In this document: positions 14,328 to 20,365 of the stretch, piece by piece
Layout: each line of letters begins with the position of its first letter
How positions within the stretch are numbered: position 1 is the stretch's first letter
From: an uncultured Candidatus Melainabacteria bacterium
GTDB lineage: Bacteria > Cyanobacteriota > Vampirovibrionia > Gastranaerophilales > Gastranaerophilaceae
Length of the DNA stretch: 20,365 nt
Reading direction: 5' to 3'
NCBI GenBank assembly: GCA_934757255.1
Contig: CAKVLL010000029.1
Coordinates: forward strand, 1 to 20,365
Position numbers and translations under genes: made by a program
Notes under the pieces: model-generated
Databases searched by the model: none
Told to the model about the DNA's origin: nothing
Seen by the model: only the letters and a program-made list of their open reading frames with translations

Positions 14328-14515
14328 GCTACCACCTTTAAACTTGTATTTACAAAAATTAAAGATTCTTAATCTTTATACATATATCTTAATAGAATTT
14401 AAAGATTTTTGCAAGTGTTAATTGTTAAATTTTAATACATTAAAAAAAGATTAATATTATTAAGTATACTAATTTTTTGTATTAATATTTAAGTATAGAG
14501 TAAAAAGGAATTAAT

Positions 14516-15535
14516 ATGAAATACAAAGATTATTATGAAATATTGGGTGTTAGTCGTGATGCGGATGCAGCTGCTATTAAATCGGCTTATCGAAAACTCG
14601 CTAGAAAATATCACCCAGATGTTAATAAAACAAAAGAAGCTGAAGAAAAATTCAAAGACATTAATGAAGCTTACGAAGTTCTTTCGGATAAGGCTAAACG
14701 TCAAAGATACGACAGCTTAGGTTCCAATTGGCAAGGCGGCGCTGATTATACGCCACCACCTGGATTCGAAAATTTTAATTTCAACTTTAATCAAGGTGGT
14801 GCTCAAAGTTTTGACTTTGGAGGAAGTGGTTTTTCAGATTTCTTCGGCTCATTGTTTGGTGACATGATGGGAGGTATGGGTACTCATCAAGGTGCAAACT
14901 TCGGAGGTTTTGATTTTTCCCAAGCTAATGCACAACCTAGAGGACGTAGAACAACTCAACAGGCAAAAACCGAAGATTTAGACATAACAAAGAATCTTAA
15001 CGTAACTGCGCGAGAAATATTTGATGGTAAACCCATTTCTGTAACATTTACTGAGATGGATAAATGTCCATATTGCCATGGCGGTTATTGTTCTCACTGT
15101 GGCGGAACTGGCATTATATCAACACCTAAAACCGTAAAAGTAAAATTGCCTAAAGGTGTAAGTGAAGGGAAAAAAGTTCGTCTTAAAGGCGAAGGTAAAA
15201 CTGATGAATATGGACGTCAGGGAGATTTATACTTAATTGTACATTTTAAAGATTCTGAATACGAATTTGATGGTGATACTTTAATCAAAGAAGTTGAAAT
15301 AACCCCTCCAGAAGCAGTTTTAGGCTGTTCAAAAGATATTGAAACTTTGCACGGTAAAATCAATATTAAAATTCCGGCAGGAGTTTCAAGCGGACAGTCG
15401 CTAAGGTTGAAACAATTAGGACTTCCTAAAGCAAATGGTTATGGTGATTTGAATGCTAAAATCAAGATAGTTGTCCCTAAGAACTTATCATCAGAAGTGA
15501 TTGATTTGTATAAACAAATCCAAAAATTAAGTTAA
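14516..15535 (+). CDS. DnaJ/CbpA-type Hsp40 co-chaperone with one zinc site
   Basis: A 339-residue Hsp40. The J domain (residues 3-68) contains the HPD motif at 33-35, needed to stimulate DnaK ATPase. A Gly/Phe/Asn-rich region runs from about 71 to 136. The C-terminal substrate-binding domains carry a single short zinc-type element, CPYCHGGYCSHCGGTG, with Cys184, 187, 192 and 195. Classical DnaJ has four CxxCxGxG units making two zinc sites; CbpA/type II proteins have none, so this one is intermediate. The end (KIKIVVPKNLSSEVIDLYKQIQ) is also CbpA/cyanobacterial type II-like and lacks the usual dimerisation tail extension. An AAAAGGA site lies seven bases before the ATG. No dnaK, grpE or CIRCE operator is seen nearby. 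Strong call as Hsp40; the subtype is uncertain. Confidence 0.92.
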   Translation: MKYKDYYEILGVSRDADAAAIKSAYRKLARKYHPDVNKTKEAEEKFKDINEAYEVLSDKAKRQRYDSLGSNWQGGADYTPPPGFENFNFNFNQGGAQSFDFGGSGFSDFFGSLFGDMMGGMGTHQGANFGGFDFSQANAQPRGRRTTQQAKTEDLDITKNLNVTAREIFDGKPISVTFTEMDKCPYCHGGYCSHCGGTGIISTPKTVKVKLPKGVSEGKKVRLKGEGKTDEYGRQGDLYLIVHFKDSEYEFDGDTLIKEVEITPPEAVLGCSKDIETLHGKINIKIPAGVSSGQSLRLKQLGLPKANGYGDLNAKIKIVVPKNLSSEVIDLYKQIQKLS

Positions 15536-15549
15536 TATGCTTTATAAAA

Positions 15550-15591
15550 CTTAACAAATAAAGTTCAAAAAAGGCAATTTATTTGCTTAAG
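15550..15591 (+). other. Stable hairpin in dnaJ-like 3' region with alternative pairing
   Basis: CTTAACAAATAAA (15550-15562) pairs with TTTATTTGCTTAAG (15578-15591) over 13 bp with one bulged base and a 15-base loop. A competing pairing AATAAAGTT / AACTTTATT (15557-15565, 15594-15602) uses the same left arm. No T-tract follows, so it is not a standard terminator; it may protect the mRNA end. Confidence 0.4.
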
Positions 15592-15635
15592 ATAACTTTA
15601 TTAATATATAAGGTTAGATAAAGGTTGTAGAATTT

Positions 15636-15660
15636 AAAGCCAGTTATAGTAACTGGCTTT
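15636..15660. terminator. Bidirectional terminator between dnaJ-like gene and lpxB
   Basis: AAAGCCAGTTA / TAACTGGCTTT (15636-15646, 15650-15660), an 11-bp perfect stem with a 3-base loop, followed by TTTCTTT on the plus strand. It lies 4 bp from the lpxB stop on the other strand. Confidence 0.9.
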
Positions 15661-15664
15661 TTCT

Positions 15665-16786
15665 TTAGCTTAATTCTTTAGTAATACACTTTGCAACTTC
15701 TTCTGCAGAATATTTATCAGAAAGTTTTTCTTTAACTTTTCCAAGCTCTCCAATCATCCAATCATGATATTCTTTATCATAGAGAATTCTTTCGGTTTCG
15801 TAACAAATATTTTCAACGCTAAATTTATGTTGAATAAGTTCCGGAACAATGCTTTCGTCCATAATTATATTTGGAAGCGAAACTCTTTTAATGCATCTAA
15901 CCAAAAGGTAAATCAAATATATAAGCCAAGGACCGCGATAAGCAATAATCATTGGAGATTGATAAAGAGCGGCTTCTAAGGCTACTGTTCCGGAAGCTAA
16001 AATAAGCGAGTCAGAAACACTTAATAAAGCTTGGTTTTCGCCTTTAATAACTTTAAATTCGGTATTTTTTATATATTTAGCAAAAATATCATCCTTTAAA
16101 TTCGGAGCATGAGAAATGCAGAACTGTAATTCCGGATGTCTTTTTTGTAATTCTTTTGCTGATTTTATAAATAATTTGCCAAAGAATTGTAATTCAATTG
16201 GTCTTGAGCCGGGAAAAACTGATACCAACGGACGGTTTAAATCCAAATCATGCTTTTTAAAGAACTCTACTTTATCAGCTTTCTGTGGTAATTGCTTTAC
16301 AAGAGGATGTCCGCAATAGTGAACATCAATGCCCTCTTTTTCATAAATTGCAGGCTCGAAAGGAAAGATGCATAAAACTTTGTCAACAAACTTCTTTATC
16401 CCTTTTATACGCCATTTGCGGCTAGCCCAAATTTGAGGCGGAATATAATGGAATACTTTGATTCCGCTACCTTTTAGTCTTTTTGCAACTCTTAAGTTGA
16501 ATGTGCCATAATCAATCAATAATACCAAATCCGGCTTATATTCATTTAAGATATAGTCAGCAACTCTTTTTTCTAATTGTAAATGGTCAACAATCATCTT
16601 GAAATTCAAGCCAAAACCAGACATCTTGGAATGGTCGCAAAATAGTTTCGCACCGGCCCGCTTTAAATTATCACCACCAATACCTTCTACCATAATCTCC
16701 GGCATTGATTTTTTTAAGAATTCTACAACCTTGCTGGCATGAATATCTCCAGAATATTCTCCGGTTATAATAAATATTTTTTTCAT
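15665..16786 (-). CDS. lpxB: Lipid-A-disaccharide synthase LpxB
   Basis: LpxB (GT19 family) condenses UDP-2,3-diacylglucosamine with lipid X to give the lipid A disaccharide core, at the inner face of the cytoplasmic membrane. The 373-residue product fits the family (about 380). Motifs: GEYSGDIHASKV at the N-terminus, IPPQIWASRKWRIKGIKKFVD (PSVWAWR-type region), FPFEPAIY, VHYCGHPLVKQ, VFPGSRPIELQF, and LASGTVALEAAL near the C-terminus. In the usual IDAPDFN segment this protein reads IDYGTFN: Asp92 and Asn97 are kept, but the PDF part differs. The ATG follows the lpxI stop by two bases, so the pair is coupled. lpxA, lpxC, lpxD and fabZ are not in the window. Confidence 0.95.
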   Translation of the reverse strand: MKKIFIITGEYSGDIHASKVVEFLKKSMPEIMVEGIGGDNLKRAGAKLFCDHSKMSGFGLNFKMIVDHLQLEKRVADYILNEYKPDLVLLIDYGTFNLRVAKRLKGSGIKVFHYIPPQIWASRKWRIKGIKKFVDKVLCIFPFEPAIYEKEGIDVHYCGHPLVKQLPQKADKVEFFKKHDLDLNRPLVSVFPGSRPIELQFFGKLFIKSAKELQKRHPELQFCISHAPNLKDDIFAKYIKNTEFKVIKGENQALLSVSDSLILASGTVALEAALYQSPMIIAYRGPWLIYLIYLLVRCIKRVSLPNIIMDESIVPELIQHKFSVENICYETERILYDKEYHDWMIGELGKVKEKLSDKYSAEEVAKCITKELS

Positions 16787-16788
16787 GT

Positions 16789-17604
16789 CTAAACTGCCAT
16801 TACTACAATATTATGCTTGTTTGCGTATTTGATAACTTCTTCTCTATCAACGATAATTGTTTCACCGGCTTCTACTGCGATTAAATCGGCTTTGTATTTA
16901 TGCATTGTTTTAAGAGTTCTTAAACCAATAGCCGGAATGTCAAATCTTTTGTCTTGAGAAGGTTTTGCAACTTTTATAACTCTTGAATTTCTTTTAGCAA
17001 TTTTGCACCCACGTTTAATGCATTTATCTGTACCTTCAATAGCTTCAACTGCCATAACCATTTTGTCTTTGATAATAACTGACTGTCCAACGTCAAGTTT
17101 TCCGGTTTCTTTCGCTAACCAATAGCCGTAATTCACGTCATCAACCTGTTCTTGAGTCGGTTGGACTTTTCCCAAAACACCAGATGGAATCATCAAGTTT
17201 TTAATAAACAAAGTTTGGTCTAAAATTGTAATACCAATTTTTTCCAATTCTTCTATTATCATCAACATTACTTTATCATCATTTAATCTTATTGCTTTTT
17301 TAATAAAATCCAATGCACGTGCATCAAATTTTGGACGTTTTATCAAAATTGTTTTACTAACTTTTCCTAAAAATGTTATTTGTTGAATTCCTTCTGCCTT
17401 CAAAGTATCTTCAATTTTTTGTACTTCACCCGGACAGAATGAATAAACTTTTGAGCAATATTTTTTAAGTTGTGCATAATTGTCGTTTGATAAAGAAATT
17501 GCGACTACATCAAATCCATTTTCTTTCGCATATTGAGCCATTTTTACAGGAAGTAAACCATCACCTGCGATTAAACCTTGTTTTTGTTCTAATGCTACTG
17601 ACAT
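16789..17604 (-). CDS. lpxI: UDP-2,3-diacylglucosamine pyrophosphatase LpxI
   Basis: LpxI (DUF1009 family) hydrolyses UDP-2,3-diacylglucosamine to lipid X, the step just before LpxB, and replaces LpxH in many non-enterobacterial lineages. The 271-residue length is typical. Motifs: GLIAGDGLLPVKMAQYA at the N-terminus, FLGKVSKTIL, DDKVMLMIIEELEKIGITI, VEAIEGTDKCIKRG, and FDIPAIGLRTL with Asp222, the position of the catalytic Asp of Caulobacter LpxI as I recall it. The substrate and product chain with lpxB two bases downstream confirms the call. A GGAGGA sequence lies upstream, but 12 bases from the ATG, longer than usual; no other start fits. Presence of the pair implies an LPS-containing outer membrane. 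Confidence 0.95.
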   Translation of the reverse strand: MSVALEQKQGLIAGDGLLPVKMAQYAKENGFDVVAISLSNDNYAQLKKYCSKVYSFCPGEVQKIEDTLKAEGIQQITFLGKVSKTILIKRPKFDARALDFIKKAIRLNDDKVMLMIIEELEKIGITILDQTLFIKNLMIPSGVLGKVQPTQEQVDDVNYGYWLAKETGKLDVGQSVIIKDKMVMAVEAIEGTDKCIKRGCKIAKRNSRVIKVAKPSQDKRFDIPAIGLRTLKTMHKYKADLIAVEAGETIIVDREEVIKYANKHNIVVMAV

Positions 17605-17712
17605 TATAAAATCATTCCTCCAACTTTTTTTCTATAATACTATAAACATACTAAAGTTTGAATAATGTATTAAGTTTGTAAAAACAGAAAATAATAAACT
17701 TAAATATATAAC

Positions 17713-17742
17713 TTGTGTAAATTAATGATTTTATGTTAAAAT
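17713..17742 (+). promoter_or_regulatory. Putative promoter of the small secreted-protein gene
   Basis: TTGTGT (17713-17718), 18-bp spacer, TAAAAT (17737-17742) with an upstream TGT making an extended -10. The predicted leader of about 30 bases contains a strong AAAGGAG site seven bases before the ATG. Confidence 0.45.
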
Positions 17743-17781
17743 CAACTTATCATGACTTAGGAATAGTGAAAGGAGTTTTTA

Positions 17782-18135
17782 ATGAAAAAACTACAATTAT
17801 TGATTTTATCTTTATTAATGGTATCAAGTGCAGTTTTTGCATACAATTTTGATAATACAATTCCGGTAAAAGGTAAATCTATTACTGATTCTCAACTTCA
17901 ATCTAGTATGATTATGCCAATCTACTATTATTCATTAAGAGTAGCCGCTCAGGGTTGCCAAGATTTTGCAATTGTAAATACAGAAGTTTCAAAACCTAAA
18001 AATAACAATACTTGGAGTGAAATTTGGACAGTTAAAGCATGTTCAAGAACGGCTAGAATTCCTATTAATTTCACTCAAGGCGCTGAAAAAACTGAATATG
18101 CAATTGATTACATGAACGTTAAAGTTGCAAAATAA
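17782..18135 (+). CDS. Small secreted protein with one cysteine pair
   Basis: A 117-residue preprotein with a classical signal peptide: MKK, a hydrophobic core, and cleavage expected after VFA (residue 20). It is not a lipoprotein because no Cys follows. The mature part of 97 residues contains exactly two Cys (59 and 87), well placed for one disulfide, and alternates polar and hydrophobic residues as in a small beta protein (SEIWTVKACSRTARIPINF). I do not recognise a family. It stands alone: divergent from lpxI, with its own promoter and strong ribosome site, and a terminator after it. Periplasmic or outer-membrane-associated localisation is likely. Confidence 0.85.
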   Translation: MKKLQLLILSLLMVSSAVFAYNFDNTIPVKGKSITDSQLQSSMIMPIYYYSLRVAAQGCQDFAIVNTEVSKPKNNNTWSEIWTVKACSRTARIPINFTQGAEKTEYAIDYMNVKVAK

Positions 18136-18178
18136 ATAGTTTTCAAATTATAGGCACAACTTAAAATTAACAAAAAAA

Positions 18179-18213
18179 AATAATGTCAGAATATAATAAA
18201 TTCTGACATTATT
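18179..18213. terminator. Bidirectional terminator after secreted-protein gene and repeat-protein gene
   Basis: AATAATGTCAGAAT / ATTCTGACATTATT (18179-18192, 18200-18213), a 14-bp perfect stem with a 7-base loop, flanked by an A-run on the left and T-runs on the right, so it can work for both convergent genes. Confidence 0.9.
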
Positions 18214-18234
18214 TTATTTTTTACATAAAAATTA

Positions 18235-20365
18235 TTATGCTGCACCAAATACATTTTTATACATAATTTTATCAAATTTATATGCAATAAGTTCCATCAA
18301 CTGAGCTAATTTTATATTAGATCCATCGTCTTTACGAGTTCCATGATTAACTTGTAAATCTTTTGTTATATCTCTTGTTCTATTCATACAAGTACTGATT
18401 GCATCTTTTTGAGCCTGTAAGAACCAAGAAGCAAATTGAGATTCTGATAATGGTGGAACATAGGAATCTTTTAGTTTTGTTTTAAATTCTTCTATAACTT
18501 TTTGATATTCTTTATCTGAATTATCATTACTCAAATGAACATTACCATCACCAAAATCACGTTCTATTTTTGTATATTTATATGATACAGAAGTAGTAAT
18601 ACCGGATGAGACTTTTGTCATTGAACTACCGCTTTTTATCAAATTTAAATACTCAGGATTTGTGCTTAATTTACTCAAAATCTTTTGCATATTTGCAACA
18701 ACTTTATTAAGAACATCACTCAAATTGTACTTTTGATTATTATCATATCCATTATAAGAATCTAACCAAGCTGCATTATAAATTTGTTTGAATTCAGCTT
18801 CTGTCAAACCACTATTAGCAAACGCACTCTTTGTCTTCATTTCTGCAAACAATTTATCATAAGCAGTTTTAGTTTTATTATCGCTAAACCTAAAATTACC
18901 ATTACTGTCAACATCCATTTCCAGCCAATGAGCACCATCACAGCCATTGTTAACAAGCAATCCTTTTATATGACTACTGTCATAAATATCACTTAACATT
19001 ACCTTAATATACGATTCTGCCTTTTTGTATTTAGCTTTAGTTGCGTCATCTACGGTAATTGTTTTAGGTTCTGTTACAACATTTCCATTCGTTAAATTGT
19101 TATCTGTTAAAGCAGCATTGTACAAATTCTGTTCAAAATAGTAAGTTGCCAAACTCATGATTGTGTTAGCATCCGCAGATATAGACTTAGTAACCTTGCT
19201 CAATTGAGCTTCTGTATAACGAGGGTATTCCTTTCTTAATTCATTAAACACTGTAAAATTATTAGGAATTTTAGTATATCTTATATTACCAATATTTTCA
19301 ATTGCATCTTTAACTGCATCATATACCATCTTCGTCAATGTAGCGCTTGGAATATCAGGGTAAGCTTTTTGTAATTTTTCAATTAATGTTTTTACTGCTT
19401 TTTGTAAATTAGCGTCAGATTCGTCATCTGAAACGTGTATTGAACCATCATTATAAACTTTTGCAGTTTTATCGCATTTTACACTACCACCACCAACAGA
19501 TTGAGATACTATATTAACAGCCCTAGTTTCAACTGTATTTTCACCATTTACGACTTTACCAGTAAATAATTCTAAGTATTCAGGTTTTTCTTTTAATCTT
19601 GTAAGAACAAGTTTAAAATTATTATAAACCTGAGTTAAAAAGTCACTTATATCATTTTCTTGAGATGAGTTATATTTAGCATAAGACATCAACCAAGCTG
19701 TTTGATAAAGTTGTTTCAAAGTTTTTTCATCAATAACATCAGTTCCAACAACTTCTTTTATATGTGTATACAAGTCATCGAACATAGTTTTTACAAACGT
19801 ATTAGAGAATTTAACATTTCCATTACTATCTAGCGAATAAGCTGTGTTTACTTTTGTATTTTGAGAATTATTAGATGCGTACGCTTGTTCTAACGAATAT
19901 ATCGTACTACTAATTCTATTTGCTCTTATACCCGATTCATTTTTTACTAATACTTCAAGCACTGTTGTTGCTTTAACCTCTACTGGAACTTCTTTAACAA
20001 CATCTTTATTTTCTTTACTTGGAGTTGTTTCAACAGCGCCTGACGTTCCAACAGAAGACGCACCATTATCTGTACCACCGGCATAACCTGTGAGTTTATT
20101 ATTATATTCAGTTTTAAACTCTTCTATTAATTGTTCTTTTGTTACAGTTGCAAAATCTTGTTCATGTGCTTTAGCTACAGCATCTGCAATGTTCTCATAA
20201 CCAAAACCTTTTGTAAAAGTAATACCAGTAGCACTTATTACTGTACGAGCAGCATTACCAAAAATATAATTTCTTAATTCTTTATAAGACGCAAAATCAC
20301 CAGAAGGAGTCTTACTTGGAACTGTTTCAACAGCGCCTGATGTTCCAACAGAAGACGCACCATTA
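18235..20365 (-). CDS. Large modular repeat protein, N-terminus beyond window
   Basis: The frame has no stop from its end at 18235 to the right edge, so at least 710 residues are visible and the true start lies outside; the GTG at 19962 is internal. Unrecognised. Order from the edge: a Ser/Gly/Thr linker (NGASSVGTSGAVETVPSK), an about 80-residue domain (ELRNYIFGNAARTVISATG...), the same linker again, then two about 300-residue units in an A-B-A-B pattern. Each half begins with a D-x-(N/D)-G-(N/S)-(V/I/F)-x-(F/V/L)-S-(D/N)-like motif at 19804-19830, 19426-19452, 18883-18909 and 18526-18552. Unit A halves share L-x-Q-(L/I)-Y-x-(T/A)-AWL-x-SY and (K/N)PEYL. It is mostly helical, Asn/Lys/Thr-rich, with no membrane anchor at the C-terminus. 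An extracellular or surface role is inference. Confidence 0.8.
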   Translation of the reverse strand, partial: NGASSVGTSGAVETVPSKTPSGDFASYKELRNYIFGNAARTVISATGITFTKGFGYENIADAVAKAHEQDFATVTKEQLIEEFKTEYNNKLTGYAGGTDNGASSVGTSGAVETTPSKENKDVVKEVPVEVKATTVLEVLVKNESGIRANRISSTIYSLEQAYASNNSQNTKVNTAYSLDSNGNVKFSNTFVKTMFDDLYTHIKEVVGTDVIDEKTLKQLYQTAWLMSYAKYNSSQENDISDFLTQVYNNFKLVLTRLKEKPEYLELFTGKVVNGENTVETRAVNIVSQSVGGGSVKCDKTAKVYNDGSIHVSDDESDANLQKAVKTLIEKLQKAYPDIPSATLTKMVYDAVKDAIENIGNIRYTKIPNNFTVFNELRKEYPRYTEAQLSKVTKSISADANTIMSLATYYFEQNLYNAALTDNNLTNGNVVTEPKTITVDDATKAKYKKAESYIKVMLSDIYDSSHIKGLLVNNGCDGAHWLEMDVDSNGNFRFSDNKTKTAYDKLFAEMKTKSAFANSGLTEAEFKQIYNAAWLDSYNGYDNNQKYNLSDVLNKVVANMQKILSKLSTNPEYLNLIKSGSSMTKVSSGITTSVSYKYTKIERDFGDGNVHLSNDNSDKEYQKVIEEFKTKLKDSYVPPLSESQFASWFLQAQKDAISTCMNRTRDITKDLQVNHGTRKDDGSNIKLAQLMELIAYKFDKIMYKNVFGAA
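20015..20068 (-). repeat. 54-bp direct repeat, copy 1 (linker coding)
   Basis: Matches 20312-20365 at 51 of 54 positions, offset 297 bp (exactly 99 codons). It encodes the NGASSVGTSGAVETTPSK linker. Confidence 0.9.
20312..20365 (-). repeat. 54-bp direct repeat, copy 2 (runs to window edge)
   Basis: Second copy of the linker-coding repeat (NGASSVGTSGAVETVPSK); it reaches the last base of the window and may continue beyond it. Confidence 0.9.

Noticed and set aside
14349..14356. TTTACAAA half-site near the start of the RpaB-like gene, as an autoregulatory HLR1 box
   Set aside because: It is only a single repeat; neither neighbouring octamer at the 2-bp gap matches, so it does not make an HLR1 element.
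1..20365. tRNA, rRNA, CRISPR arrays, transposase genes or toxin-antitoxin pairs
   Set aside because: I looked for cloverleaf segments, evenly spaced repeats and transposase motifs on both strands and found none that I could support.

Overview
This looks like a piece of a low-GC (about one third GC by eye), Gram-negative, flagellated bacterium from the non-photosynthetic sister lineage of Cyanobacteria (Vampirovibrionia/Melainabacteria, most likely a gut-type Gastranaerophilales). The case rests on a combination: a response regulator very close to cyanobacterial RpaB, lipid A genes (lpxI, lpxB), a flagellar export gate (fliP, fliQ, fliR, flhB), and several proteins with no obvious relatives elsewhere. 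No photosynthesis gene is present. The assignment is an inference.

Layout. 1-2027 (+): the end of a RicT/PSP1 protein, an unknown basic protein and a membrane-anchored SIMPL-domain protein, closely spaced and probably one operon. 2097-3754 (-): murA with a TTG start, followed by an overlapping small protein built of two RWYD repeats. 3846-4064 (-): a small ORF, divergent from a 922-residue two-lobed M16 zinc peptidase (4196-6961, +). 6996-7340 (-): a 114-residue conserved-looking protein. It is divergent from a 331-residue protein with a Phe-Gly-Asn-rich head and a long coiled coil (7539-8534, +). 8625-11962 (+): fliP, fliQ, fliR and flhB. This order is interrupted by two palindrome-rich spacers, one small (fliP-fliQ) and one of 306 bp with at least six consecutive hairpins (fliR-flhB). 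12059-13435 (+): a COG2509-type FAD protein. 13533-14327 (-): the RpaB-like regulator. 14516-15535 (+): a DnaJ/CbpA-type co-chaperone with a single four-cysteine zinc site. 15665-17604 (-): lpxI-lpxB. 17782-18135 (+): a small secreted protein. 18235-20365 (-): a large modular repeat protein whose frame runs off the right edge with no stop. Convergent pairs are separated by clear bidirectional terminators.

The most interesting signal is regulatory. The divergent region at 7341-7538 holds an exact match to the cyanobacterial HLR1 element, the binding site of RpaB: two (G/T)TTACA(T/A)(T/A) repeats two bases apart. The murA promoter carries a copy with one mismatch that overlaps its -35 box. With an RpaB-like gene in the same window, this suggests that the RpaB-HLR1 circuit, known for high-light and redox control in photosynthetic cyanobacteria, persists in a lineage without photosynthesis and acts there on envelope and surface-type genes.

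Other leads are a short N-terminal signature (M-K-x(3)-I-N ... F-K/Q) shared by two unrelated proteins, several ATG codons placed where transcription should start (leaderless genes), and the ABAB repeat protein at the right edge.
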